DNA of 29,256 nucleotides. Origin: Muribaculaceae bacterium (GTDB taxonomy: Bacteria; Bacteroidota; Bacteroidia; Bacteroidales; Muribaculaceae). Below the pieces are notes generated by a model that had not been told where the DNA came from, made no database searches, and was given only the letters and a program-made list of their open reading frames with translations. The stretch lies in NCBI GenBank assembly GCA_009775375.1, contig VSPO01000033.1, forward strand, positions 1-29,256. Reading direction: 5' to 3'. This document shows positions 14,668 through 23,503 of this stretch, piece after piece (within the stretch, counting starts at the first letter, position 1; each line of letters opens with the position of its first letter). The position numbers and the translations under genes are program-made.

Positions 14668-15626
14668 TTTTGCTTCCGTATTTCTGCACGTTCCGATGCC
14701 TCAAGTTCCTTTTTCAATGCCTCCCCGGGTCTATTCCTGATTTCGCCCGTGGCAATGTTGATTCTGACGATGGAGTCTTCTGGCTCTCTCAATGCATTTT
14801 TTATAGAATCTTCTTGCTCCTTTGTCTTAATAACCCTAGGGGAAGCCACGCCATATTTCTTCTGGTTCCTGTATTTTTTATATTCAAGGCTGTCGAAAGA
14901 AATCCTTCTGAGAGTTATGCTGTCGGCAAACAATGGCATGATGCCCGATTCCTTTACTCTAAGAGTGCCGTATATTCTCTTGACGGTTTTGGATGTGTCG
15001 GTCTGAAGCTTCAGACCGACGTTTTTACCCTGCCCTGTCATGGAACTTACGGCTTCAGCCGAGCCATCGGAATAATCCACACCCAACACTCCGGAAAGGC
15101 TCGTAGCCTTGTTGAGGTGCATTGTCCATTCAAGCATATCGCCCGTCTGCAACGCAGGATTATCAATGCTGACTATCCAGCCTTCAGTGTCACCGAGATT
15201 TGAAACAAGCGCATTTTTAGGATAAGGCCACAAAATATCTGCCTGATCAATTTCCTCTACCACGTCGAGTTTCAAAAGGCTCTTCTTGCGTTTCCTTAAT
15301 TCCTCGTCGACCTTGGCAAACAAATCAGAATACTCATCAAGATTTCTGCCATACCAAGCAAGTGTAGAGTCGAGTTCCTGCTGGGTCACACCATGCTTTT
15401 CAAGCACGGATTTTGCCAACTTCTGTCTCTCTTCCGCCAATTGCGGCCCATTATGGCTGACATCGGAATATGCCTCTGCCAGCTGCATATCGGCCATAAG
15501 GCTTACCATCTCCTTTTCAGAAATAGCACCCTCCGGCCTGGAACTGCAACCGGACATGCCCGGGAGCAATGCCAATGACAATAGGCATACTTTACCGCAG
15601 GAGAAAACTCTTTTAATTTTACGCAT
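14664..15626 (-). CDS. DUF4296 domain lipoprotein
   Basis: The 320-aa protein has a signal peptide and lipobox MSGC with the lipidated Cys at residue 27. A helical DUF4296 segment (about residues 33-110) follows: ISEKEMVSLMADMQLAEAY, EKHGVTQQELDSTLAWYGRN and an acidic/basic helix. The C-terminal half (~125-320) is beta-rich, then ends in a charged helix (PGEALKKELEASERAEIRKQK). Function is unknown; the family is found in Bacteroidetes and often sits beside lspA. Here the start codon directly abuts the lspA stop (TAAATG). Being a lipoprotein, it is itself a substrate of the neighbouring signal peptidase II. Confidence 0.85.
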   Translation of the reverse strand: MRKIKRVFSCGKVCLLSLALLPGMSGCSSRPEGAISEKEMVSLMADMQLAEAYSDVSHNGPQLAEERQKLAKSVLEKHGVTQQELDSTLAWYGRNLDEYSDLFAKVDEELRKRKKSLLKLDVVEEIDQADILWPYPKNALVSNLGDTEGWIVSIDNPALQTGDMLEWTMHLNKATSLSGVLGVDYSDGSAEAVSSMTGQGKNVGLKLQTDTSKTVKRIYGTLRVKESGIMPLFADSITLRRISFDSLEYKKYRNQKKYGVASPRVIKTKEQEDSIKNALREPEDSIVRINIATGEIRNRPGEALKKELEASERAEIRKQK

Positions 15627-16343
15627 TTATTTCAGCTTTGATTGTTCGGCTTTCTTTCCGGCATTGTTTTCCGATATGAAATGGAATGCATTGGAGGCAT
15701 CATTGGAATAGATGAAAATCAGCATTCCCACTCCTATACATATGGCGGAATCCGCAATGTTGAATATGAACTGGAAAAACTCAAAATAATCACCTCCTAT
15801 AAAAGGGATCCAATCCGGCCAATAGAATGAAAACAACGGGAAATACAACATATCGACCACTCTACCCTCAAACCATCCGGCATATCCACCACCTTCAGGA
15901 AAAGCCACGGCAATACCGGGCGGCATGGGGTCATTGAAAAGCTTGCCATAGAACACGCAATCAAATATATTGCCTGCCGCTCCTGCTATTATCAAGGCCA
16001 TGGCCACAAAAAATCCATTTCGAAGATTCCCGGCCATCCTTATTTTAGCCACAAACCATATGAACAGGCCGACAGCAAAAATACGCCCGAGAGTCAGCAC
16101 CATCTTGTTCCAAAGTTCAAGGCCAAAAGCCATTCCATTATTCTCTATGAATTTCAGCTCCCACCAGCTCGTGATGCTCAAAGATTCCCCAAGATAAAAA
16201 TTGGTCTTGACCCAAATCTTAAAGATTTGGTCGGCGATAACCACAATCAAGCTTATGGCCACCACCAACCAGATTCTTTTGGTCACGACATCCTTTGAGG
16301 ATGTCGCGACCGCTTTGATATCTTCCGTCGTCAAGTCTTTCAC
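15627..16343 (-). CDS. lspA: Lipoprotein signal peptidase (signal peptidase II)
   Basis: LspA removes signal peptides from prolipoproteins in the inner membrane. The 238-aa protein has about four membrane segments (residues ~24-40, 82-100, 108-126, 192-212). Catalytic aspartates are in GNIFD (Asp128) and FNIAD (Asp198), and the conserved ENNGMAFG loop is at 67-74. A long periplasmic insertion between the two Asp (~130-190) explains the size above the usual ~160 aa and is common in Bacteroidetes. The start codon is GTG, overlapping the ileS stop as GTGA (16340-16343); no ATG exists before Met71, so the GTG is well supported. From memory, many Bacteroidales place a TraR/DksA zinc-finger gene between ileS and lspA; it is absent here. 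Confidence 0.94.
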   Translation of the reverse strand: MKDLTTEDIKAVATSSKDVVTKRIWLVVAISLIVVIADQIFKIWVKTNFYLGESLSITSWWELKFIENNGMAFGLELWNKMVLTLGRIFAVGLFIWFVAKIRMAGNLRNGFFVAMALIIAGAAGNIFDCVFYGKLFNDPMPPGIAVAFPEGGGYAGWFEGRVVDMLYFPLFSFYWPDWIPFIGGDYFEFFQFIFNIADSAICIGVGMLIFIYSNDASNAFHFISENNAGKKAEQSKLK

Positions 16344-19300
16344 TTTCTGGTCACTTTTGCAAACGCCTTAATTCCCTCGATCTCAAGGTCGGTGGCTCCG
16401 TCTCCTGAAAGACCGTCAACAAGCGATATTGAATTCGCGAGAACCTGCCCGGCGATATACTGGCCGAATTCTTCAACAGCTTCCCTTATCTCCGCAACGT
16501 CTGAAAGCTCCACGATCACCTTATCCGTGATGTCGAAGTCATTCCCCTTACGGATGTTTTGGATACGATTGATGAGCTCCCTCGCCATTCCCTCGTTCTT
16601 AAGTTCAGGAGTAATGGTGATGTCAAGAGCCACGGTTATGTTCCCGTCGTTTGCGACAAGCCATCCGGGTACGTCTTCCGGTATCACCTCAACATCGTCA
16701 AGAGTCACGACAGGCTCTCCCGGAAGTTCGGGGAATCTTAATTCTCCCTCCTTTTCAAGTTGGGCGATACGCTTTTGGTCAAGTTCAGTGATAGCTTTGC
16801 CAAGCTGTTTCATGATTTTGCCATATTTCGGGCCAAGCTTTTTGAAATCAGCCTTGACTTTCTTGACAAGTCCGCTTTCCTCGTTGTCTACAATCTTCAG
16901 GTCCTTTATGTTGACCTCAGATTTTATAAGACTATCGAGAGCTTCCACCGCATGACGCTGTTGGGCATCCACCACAGGAATCAACAACGTCTGGAGTGGC
17001 TGTCTCACCTTCAAGTTCACCTTACGGCGCAACGCCAGGACATTAGAAGTGATTTCCTGAGCCAGTCTCATTCTTTCCTCCAGATCCGCATCAATCAACG
17101 CCGGGTCGGAGACAGGGAATGTTGCCGTATGTACTGACGCATACCCCTCCTTTTCCTTTGAGGGCTCCACAAGATCGGCATAAAGCCTGTCGGAATAGAA
17201 AGGAGCAAATGGAGCCATCAGCAAAGCGACGGTTTTCAAGCACGTATAAAGCGTCTGATAAGCCGAAAGCTTATCGTCGTCCATTTCCCCGGCCCAAAAA
17301 CGTTTGCGGTTAAGGCGTACATACCAGTTGCTGAGGTTGTCGTTGACAAACTCATCTATCGCACGCGCGGCCTTTGTCGGCTCATAATCATCAAGAGAAT
17401 CCGTCACGTCTCTTACGAGCGAATTCAAAAGAGATAGAATCCATCTGTCGATTTCCGGACGCTTATCCGATGCCACTTGAGATTCTGCGCCTGTAAACCC
17501 ATCTACGTTGGCATACAGGGCAAAGAATTTATATGTATTGTAGAGAGTGGCAAAGAGCTTCCGGCTTACTTCCTCCACCCCTTTTTCGTCGTATTTGAGA
17601 TTGTCCCATGGAGAGGAGTTGGAAATCATATACCATCTGACAGGGTCGCTGCCAAACCTTTCGATGTTATTGAACGGGTCAATGGCATTCCCAAGACGTT
17701 TAGACATCTTGTTGCCATTCTTGTCGAGCACAAGACCATTTGAAATCACCGCCTTATATGCCACAGAGTCAAAGACCATCGTGGCAATGGCATGAAGCGT
17801 GAAGAACCATCCTCTCGTCTGGTCGACTCCCTCGGCAATGAAATCTGCCGGATAGACCTCTCTACTGTCGAGCAAATCCTTATTCTCAAATGGATAATGA
17901 ATCTGTGCATATGGCATTGCTCCGGAATCAAACCAAACGTCGATGAGGTCGAGTTCCCTCTTCATTGGCTTGCCTGTGGAGGAGACAAGCATTATCTCGT
18001 CTACATAGGGTCGGTGGAGGTCGATTTTGTCATAGTTAGCCTTTGAATAGTCGCCCGGAATGAATCCCTTATCCTTTAAAGGATTGGAAGCCATTACGCC
18101 TGCCTCGACAGCCTTTTCTATTTCATTGTATAGTTCCTCATAGCTGCCTATGCAGATTTCCTCTTTTCCATCCTCAGAGCGCCAGATAGGAAGTGGCGTG
18201 CCCCAATAACGGCTTCTCGAAAGATTCCAGTCCTGAAGATTTTCAAGCCATTTTCCGAAGCGTCCGCTTCCGGTCGAGGCCGGCTTCCATTTGATGGTCT
18301 CATTGAGCTGCATCAATCGCTCTCTTGCAGCTGTCGAACGTATGAACCAGCTGTCAAGCGGATAATACAAGACAGGCTTGTCCGTACGCCAACAGTGGGG
18401 ATAATTATGGACGTGCTTCTCTATCCTGAAAGCCTCTCCTGCTTTCTTCATTTCCATGCTGAGCTCAATGTTGAGGTCTTCAGCCTGTGAAGCTGCCTTC
18501 TCGTCATATTTCCCGTCATGATTGAATTGCGGATCATAGGCATTCTTGACGTATTTTCCCTCATAATGGGAATATACGTCAGTGTTAACGCACTTATCCA
18601 CGAATTCCGGGGCAAGCTCATCCATCTCATAGTATTTTCCCGAGAAATCCACCATGGGCCTTGTCTCTCCCCTCTTATTAATCATAAACAAAGGAGGGAT
18701 GCCGGCGGCTTTAGCCACCTTCGCATCATCGGCGCCAAAAGTCGGGGCTATATGCACGATTCCGGTGCCATCCTCAGTCGTGACGTAATCGCCGGGAATC
18801 ACCCTGAATGCTTCTTCAGAAATCTCGACGAAACGATCGCTGCCACAAGAGAATACATTCTCAGGATGAGCCGAGGCAAACTTCTTGACATAATCAGCGC
18901 TGGTGTCATCAAGCTTCTCCGCCGGTTTCACCCACTTCATGAGCTGAGAATACTTCATTCCCACGAGTTCCGAGCCTTTCCATTTCCCGACTATCTCATA
19001 GGGCAAAATCTTATCGCCCGGAGCATAGTCTTCAAGACTCTTGCCGGCTCCATCCTTCTTGAAGTAGGCATTTACGAGCACTTCCGCCATGACCACGGTA
19101 AGCTTCTCCGCAGTATATGGGTTATAGGTCCTTATAGCAACATAATCGAAGTTGGGGCCGACACATAGCGCCGTATTTGAAGGCAAGGTCCAGGGAGTCG
19201 TTGTCCAGGCCATGAAGCACGGATTGCCCCAGCCCTCCATCTCCTGCTTTGGATTGATGATTCGGAACAGAGCCGTAGCCGTCGTGTCCTTCACGTCGCG

Positions 19301-19909
19301 ATAACATCCTGGTTGGTTAAGCTCATGAGAGCTGAGGCCGGTGCCTGCTGCCGGAGAATATGGCTGGATTGTATAGCCCTTGAACAGATATCCTTTGTCG
19401 TATAATTGGCGAAGCAGCCACCATACGCTTTCCATATATTTGTTATCGTAAGTGATGTATGGATTTTCAAGATCCACCCAATAACCCATCTTATGGGTAA
19501 GATCTGTCCATTCCTTTGTATATTTCATCACTTCCCTACGACATGCTGCATTATAATCATCCACGGATATTTTCTTCCCGATATCCTCTTTGGTGATGCC
19601 GAGGCTTTTTTCCACGCCAAGCTCAACGGGCAATCCATGGGTGTCCCATCCTGCCTTGCGTTTCACGTGAAAACCCCTCATTGTCTTATATCGGCAGACA
19701 ATATCCTTAATCGTGCGGGCCATCACATGATGAATGCCCGGCATACCGTTGGCGGATGGGGGGCCTTCGAAAAAGACGAATGTGGGGCATCCCTCACGCT
19801 CTTTCATCGAAGCCTCAAAAAGAGAATGCTCATCCCACGTGCGGAGCATCTCTTTATTGATGTCCGAAAGATTAAGCTGCTTGCTGTATTCTTTGAATTT
19901 TTTGCTCAT
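16340..19909 (-). CDS. ileS: Isoleucyl-tRNA synthetase, type 2, with GIHH signature
   Basis: IleRS charges tRNA-Ile with isoleucine. The 1189-aa protein has the class I catalytic domain split by the CP1 editing domain (WTTTPWTLPSN at 235; GTGIVHIAPTFGADD at 381). The anticodon-binding domain and a long C-terminal region lack the Cys zinc motifs of type 1 enzymes, marking it as the eukaryote-like type 2. The KMSKS loop is KMSKR (734-738). The HxGH signature is replaced by GIHH (residues 58-61, in PGIHHVMART), swapping the first and third residues. In type 2 enzymes this GxHH variant has been tied to extreme resistance to mupirocin. It lies between the ddl-like gene (26 nt gap) and lspA (4-nt overlap). 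Confidence 0.97.
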   Translation of the reverse strand: MSKKFKEYSKQLNLSDINKEMLRTWDEHSLFEASMKEREGCPTFVFFEGPPSANGMPGIHHVMARTIKDIVCRYKTMRGFHVKRKAGWDTHGLPVELGVEKSLGITKEDIGKKISVDDYNAACRREVMKYTKEWTDLTHKMGYWVDLENPYITYDNKYMESVWWLLRQLYDKGYLFKGYTIQPYSPAAGTGLSSHELNQPGCYRDVKDTTATALFRIINPKQEMEGWGNPCFMAWTTTPWTLPSNTALCVGPNFDYVAIRTYNPYTAEKLTVVMAEVLVNAYFKKDGAGKSLEDYAPGDKILPYEIVGKWKGSELVGMKYSQLMKWVKPAEKLDDTSADYVKKFASAHPENVFSCGSDRFVEISEEAFRVIPGDYVTTEDGTGIVHIAPTFGADDAKVAKAAGIPPLFMINKRGETRPMVDFSGKYYEMDELAPEFVDKCVNTDVYSHYEGKYVKNAYDPQFNHDGKYDEKAASQAEDLNIELSMEMKKAGEAFRIEKHVHNYPHCWRTDKPVLYYPLDSWFIRSTAARERLMQLNETIKWKPASTGSGRFGKWLENLQDWNLSRSRYWGTPLPIWRSEDGKEEICIGSYEELYNEIEKAVEAGVMASNPLKDKGFIPGDYSKANYDKIDLHRPYVDEIMLVSSTGKPMKRELDLIDVWFDSGAMPYAQIHYPFENKDLLDSREVYPADFIAEGVDQTRGWFFTLHAIATMVFDSVAYKAVISNGLVLDKNGNKMSKRLGNAIDPFNNIERFGSDPVRWYMISNSSPWDNLKYDEKGVEEVSRKLFATLYNTYKFFALYANVDGFTGAESQVASDKRPEIDRWILSLLNSLVRDVTDSLDDYEPTKAARAIDEFVNDNLSNWYVRLNRKRFWAGEMDDDKLSAYQTLYTCLKTVALLMAPFAPFYSDRLYADLVEPSKEKEGYASVHTATFPVSDPALIDADLEERMRLAQEITSNVLALRRKVNLKVRQPLQTLLIPVVDAQQRHAVEALDSLIKSEVNIKDLKIVDNEESGLVKKVKADFKKLGPKYGKIMKQLGKAITELDQKRIAQLEKEGELRFPELPGEPVVTLDDVEVIPEDVPGWLVANDGNITVALDITITPELKNEGMARELINRIQNIRKGNDFDITDKVIVELSDVAEIREAVEEFGQYIAGQVLANSISLVDGLSGDGATDLEIEGIKAFAKVTRK

Positions 19910-19935
19910 TGCAGAAATTATGTTATTGGGAAGTA

Positions 19936-21138
19936 TTATTTGAATTTTGCTCCTTTACAACCTTTGGTGCCTCCTTTGACACCGCCTCCCATAGCGAAGA
20001 TATTGGCATCATAGGTGAAGGTCTTGCGGTCGGTCTCACGTTTACGCTTCAATGCCAAGGCCACGAGTTTGTCCATCAGCTGCATGAATGAGATTCCGCT
20101 TTCCTCCCAAAGATAGAACGAGAGGCTTCCCGGAATCGTGTTGATTTCATTGACGTATATACTGTTGTCTTTCTTGTCAACCATAACGTCTACTCGGCTG
20201 ACGCCATGACACGACAGAACCCTGAATGTTTCTCCGGACATGTGTCTTATCGCCTCGCTCATCTCCTCAGGGATATCGGCGGGAATCTTCTTTTCGCTGG
20301 CCTGCATGCCGGCTTTGGCTCCGCCTCCATATTTTTCCTCGTAGGAAAGGAAATCCCCTTTGGAAATCGGCTCTTCACATACGCTGCTCTGATGGTCGTC
20401 GGCATCCCCGAGCACTGAGCAATTGATTTCCATCATATGCTCAATCATATGCTCCACTATTATACGCTGAGAGAATTTTTCAGCCTCATCAATCTTGGTT
20501 ATCAGACTTTTTCTGTCGGAAGCTTTCCCTATGCCGACACTCGATCCGAGATTGGCAGGTTTCACTATCACCGGGTATCCAAGTTTATTCTCGATCTTGT
20601 CAAGTAGCTCTTCTTGCTTAGCCGACCATTCCTTGTCGGTGAACCACACATAGTCGACGACAGGAATATCCTCCGAACGAAGAATCATCTTCATCGTGAT
20701 TTTATCCATGCCGTTTGCGCTCGACAACGTGTCGCACCCTGCAAAAGGTATGCCAATGGTCTCAAGAAGGCCTTCAAACATGCCATCTTCTCCATGTGAG
20801 CCATGAAGAATGGGGATTGCCACATGCAATTCCTCATAGACGGGGTCTTTTTTCGAAAACAATCCCCCTTTTGTATTAGCTCGATAAAGCTTGAAATCGC
20901 CATATTCCGGACGCATATATACTTCCTCGCTTCTCTCCGTGAGGCTTTTCATGTCCTTATAATTACGGATATCAAGAGTCAACGGTCCTGTAAACCAGCG
21001 ACCCTGCTTGGAAATATAGATCGGGATAATGTTATATTTCGCTTGGTCAAAAGCGTTTATTGCCTGCAAGGCTGAAATGACCGAAATCTCGTGTTCCACC
21101 GACCTTCCGCCGAAAAACACACCTACATTAGTCTTCAT
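19936..21138 (-). CDS. ddl: D-alanine-D-alanine ligase family protein
   Basis: This ATP-grasp enzyme joins two D-Ala for peptidoglycan precursors. The 400-aa protein has all major motifs: GGRSVEHEIS (Glu15), LHGSHGEDG (111-119), VKPANLGSSVGI (192-203), the omega-loop YEEKYGG with Tyr270, and NEINTIPGSLS (330-340). The EKY form of the loop is what D-Ala-D-Ala ligases have; D-Ala-D-Lac ligases of the VanA type differ there. It is longer than a typical Ddl (~310-370 aa) and ends in a Gly/Lys-rich tail with a Cys (GGGVKGGTKGCKGAKFK, 384-400). It is not beside mur genes, so it may be a second Ddl paralogue. It is first in a six-gene operon that continues into ileS. Confidence 0.88.
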   Translation of the reverse strand: MKTNVGVFFGGRSVEHEISVISALQAINAFDQAKYNIIPIYISKQGRWFTGPLTLDIRNYKDMKSLTERSEEVYMRPEYGDFKLYRANTKGGLFSKKDPVYEELHVAIPILHGSHGEDGMFEGLLETIGIPFAGCDTLSSANGMDKITMKMILRSEDIPVVDYVWFTDKEWSAKQEELLDKIENKLGYPVIVKPANLGSSVGIGKASDRKSLITKIDEAEKFSQRIIVEHMIEHMMEINCSVLGDADDHQSSVCEEPISKGDFLSYEEKYGGGAKAGMQASEKKIPADIPEEMSEAIRHMSGETFRVLSCHGVSRVDVMVDKKDNSIYVNEINTIPGSLSFYLWEESGISFMQLMDKLVALALKRKRETDRKTFTYDANIFAMGGGVKGGTKGCKGAKFK

Positions 21139-21229
21139 ATACTATTGGAAAACCATTAATTATTGCTGTTTTAGTTTCGATTCCACAGCTTCTTGCCATC
21201 CAGGAATCATACAACAGCTTTTCAGACTG

Positions 21230-21261
21230 CAAAATTAGCCAAACGTATTGGAAAATACAAA
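21230..21261 (-). promoter_or_regulatory. Promoter of the ddl-ileS-lspA operon
   Basis: On the minus strand, a -33 TTTG (21258-21261) and a -7 TAATTTTG (21230-21237) are separated by 20 nt. The predicted start near 21223 leaves a leader of about 85 nt before the ddl ATG. No structured leader was recognised in it. Confidence 0.68.
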
Positions 21262-21317
21262 TTTTGCGCCTTTATACTTCGCTTTCTCGCTCCCTTATTT
21301 GACTTTCGCATATATTC

Positions 21318-21354
21318 AGGGCACGTCACTATAAAATCCATAGTGGCGTGCCCT
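21318..21354. terminator. Hairpin terminator downstream of the DUF389 gene
   Basis: A 15-bp stem with one G-T position (AGGGCACGTCACTAT against ATAGTGGCGTGCCCT) with a 7-nt loop lies 22 nt past the DUF389 stop on the minus strand. It separates that gene from the ddl promoter. No strong T tract follows. Confidence 0.65.
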
Positions 21355-21375
21355 TATATCATTTTCCTCGAATCT

Positions 21376-22785
21376 TCATCTCTTCGATGGCCAAGGGAAG
21401 TTGGCGGGATTCAAAGTCAGATTCACTTTTTTCTCCCCCAACCTTACGCTGACATATTGGGTCAGTTTCTCACGGTCGGTGGATGTCAGTCCTTGAGGAG
21501 CATTGACGAATACGATGTTCACGGTGTCGGCAGTTTCCCCGGAATCCGCTTTTGTCGATACGGCCACCATTCTCGAAATAGCGATATCCTTAATATTGGG
21601 GAACAAGACTTTCACTTCCGGAGCAATGCTCACACTTTCGTCGGAATAGGAATTATGCTCTCTTATCACGTTTTGCAATGAATCTATCTTTGATTGTCGG
21701 GCGGATATATCAGACTGCAACGCAGAATAAAAATGCCCGAAATCCTTGTCTTTGTCCGCTTTCCTCTCCGACATCGAAAATCCCTGCTTTATATTCAGCA
21801 CCGTTCCCCCAAGGCCTACGCTGTCAAGCTTGTTGAGCATAGCCAACTGCAATGAATCCTTCGGCAAGGCTGCCCCGATCAGGGTCACGTCTATATATTT
21901 CTTCCCATTCTGTATATACTCCTTATGATTCAGCACCTGCGTATTCGGAAAGACCATCTCCTTTTCCACAAATGCCGTAGCCTCATTGATGAAAAGGCTT
22001 TTTCGAATCATGCCATACGTCAGATAACAGCTTACGCCTATCGTTATGAAGACAATGGAGTAGACAATGGCCTGTACTCTTTTATTTTTAGCCGTGTCCT
22101 GCACCACTATTTTCTTATAATGCATCAGTTTCACTCCAATCCACGTCGCAAAGAGAATAAAGATGGTGTTGGTGAAAAAGAGATACAATGCTCCCATGAA
22201 ATAATGCAGCTGCCAAGTGGCAAGGCCATAACCGGCCGTACAAAGAGGGGGCATAAGGGAAGTGGCAATAGCTACGCCGGGCATCACTTGCCCCTTATTC
22301 TTGCAGGCGATGCTTAGGATTCCGGCCGCTCCGCCGAAAAGAGCTACGAAAACGTCATAGATAGAAGGAGAGGTTCTTGCAAGCAATTGGCTCGACCCCT
22401 CATATTGCGGAGAGATAAGGAAATAGATGGCCGATGCAACCACTGAACCTAACATTGCCATGAATATGTTTTTCAATCCCCTCCTCAGCAATGTATAGTC
22501 GGCTATGCCAATTGCCAACCCCATGCCGATTATCGGGCCCATCAAGGGAGAAATAAGCATGGCTCCGATTATGACCGGCACGCTATCCGTATTAAGCCCG
22601 AGCGAGGCTATGAATATCGCAAATATCAATACGAGGAGCTGGCTCCCCTTGAAGCTTATCCCCGACCGTATGCTGAGCTCCGCCTCGTTTTGGGGGATAA
22701 GGTCTTCGGCGACATTAAAGTAGGCTATTATATCCTTGCCAAATCTCTGTAGGTTCTCCTTTATAGTGGAATTGTTGTCTGTCAT
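21376..22785 (-). CDS. DUF389 (TIGR00341-type) membrane protein
   Basis: The 469-aa protein has an N-terminal soluble stretch (1-45), then about seven membrane segments (~48-66, 70-95, 106-125, 143-163, 168-190, 193-215, 238-260). The conserved DUF389 signature is VPVIIGAMLISPLMGPIIGMG (interrupted by family variation) with TSLMPPLCTAGYGLA. The C-terminal ~200 residues are soluble and probably extracytoplasmic, including a helical stretch around 345-377 that could form a coiled coil. Function is unknown. An ATG 34 codons upstream (22887) was rejected: the residues it adds (WKEDVKSIVWPNSN) are unlike the family start, while MTDNNSTIKENLQRFGKDI fits. No clear promoter box was found upstream. 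Confidence 0.85.
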   Translation of the reverse strand: MTDNNSTIKENLQRFGKDIIAYFNVAEDLIPQNEAELSIRSGISFKGSQLLVLIFAIFIASLGLNTDSVPVIIGAMLISPLMGPIIGMGLAIGIADYTLLRRGLKNIFMAMLGSVVASAIYFLISPQYEGSSQLLARTSPSIYDVFVALFGGAAGILSIACKNKGQVMPGVAIATSLMPPLCTAGYGLATWQLHYFMGALYLFFTNTIFILFATWIGVKLMHYKKIVVQDTAKNKRVQAIVYSIVFITIGVSCYLTYGMIRKSLFINEATAFVEKEMVFPNTQVLNHKEYIQNGKKYIDVTLIGAALPKDSLQLAMLNKLDSVGLGGTVLNIKQGFSMSERKADKDKDFGHFYSALQSDISARQSKIDSLQNVIREHNSYSDESVSIAPEVKVLFPNIKDIAISRMVAVSTKADSGETADTVNIVFVNAPQGLTSTDREKLTQYVSVRLGEKKVNLTLNPANFPWPSKR

Positions 22786-22966
22786 AAATATCAGTCGTTT
22801 ATAGTATGCTTGAATTTGGAAGTCAATTAGTGTGTTTGAATTTGGCCACACTATTGATTTTACGTCCTCTTTCCATATTTTTAACAATTAAGCCACAATC
22901 TTGTTAAGGACGAACTCCTAAATTGTATCATTTTTGTTTGGAGCTCCCTCTTCCTCATACAAGCGC

Positions 22967-23452
22967 TCAAAGAATCAACTCAAAATCCTCCACCCCGAGC
23001 CATTCTCCAAATTTCCATCCTACTTCCGTAAAACCGGACACCTTCTTGAATCCTAATTTCTTGTGAAGCGATACGCTGCTTGAATTACCCTCTGTGATAC
23101 ACGCTATCAAAACGTGGACACCCTTCTTCTTGCATTCTGAAATCAAATGAGCCATCAATGCCGACCCTATTCCATGTCCTACATAATCAGGATGAAGATA
23201 TATTGTGGTTTCATACGTCTTCTTGTAAGCCTCCTTCTCCTTCCATGGATGTGCATAGCAATATCCGGCCACTCCGTCATCATTTTCAGCGACAAAATAC
23301 AAGCCTTCTTTTGACAGTTGCGATATTCTAAAGCACATCTCCTCTTCCGACACGCCGGTTGTCTCGAATGTGATTGTCGTATTGGTTATGTAATAATTGT
23401 AGATGGATGCTATGCGCCGGGCATCCTTGCGTTCAACTTCCCTTAATGTCAT
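22967..23452 (-). CDS. GNAT N-acetyltransferase (phosphinothricin acetyltransferase-like)
   Basis: The 161-aa single-domain protein starts TLREVERKDARRIASIYNYYI and contains NTTITFETTGVSEEEM, a pattern of the phosphinothricin/methionine-sulfoximine acetyltransferase group. The acetyl-CoA loop is VGHGIGSALM (91-100), in a YLHPDYVGHGIG context. GNSSSVSLHKKLGF (122-135) and EVGWKFGEWLGVEDF complete the family pattern. It would transfer acetyl from acetyl-CoA to a small amine, perhaps an amino-acid analogue; the real substrate is uncertain. It is divergent from dapA with overlapping promoters in an 80-nt gap, and the DUF389 gene follows 181 nt downstream. Confidence 0.88.
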   Translation of the reverse strand: MTLREVERKDARRIASIYNYYITNTTITFETTGVSEEEMCFRISQLSKEGLYFVAENDDGVAGYCYAHPWKEKEAYKKTYETTIYLHPDYVGHGIGSALMAHLISECKKKGVHVLIACITEGNSSSVSLHKKLGFKKVSGFTEVGWKFGEWLGVEDFELIL

Positions 23453-23472
23453 GATAAATAATTTTTGAGGAG

Positions 23473-23480
23473 CAAATTTA
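23473..23480 (-). promoter_or_regulatory. -7 box of the GNAT gene
   Basis: TAAATTTG followed by C on the minus strand gives a start near 23466 and a leader of about 14 nt. It lies back to back with the dapA -7 box in the shared gap, so the two promoters overlap. No clean -33 TTTG was seen. Confidence 0.5.
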
Positions 23481-23503
23481 CAAATTATTTGAGAGAATTT
23501 GAT

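Noticed and set aside
18518..20014. Plus-strand frames of 216 and 202 aa opposite ileS
   Set aside because: They mirror IleRS codons; no start-site signals or protein family features.
22786..22887. Upstream ATG of the DUF389 gene (503-aa version)
   Set aside because: The extra 34 residues do not resemble the family and cover a repeat-rich regulatory region.
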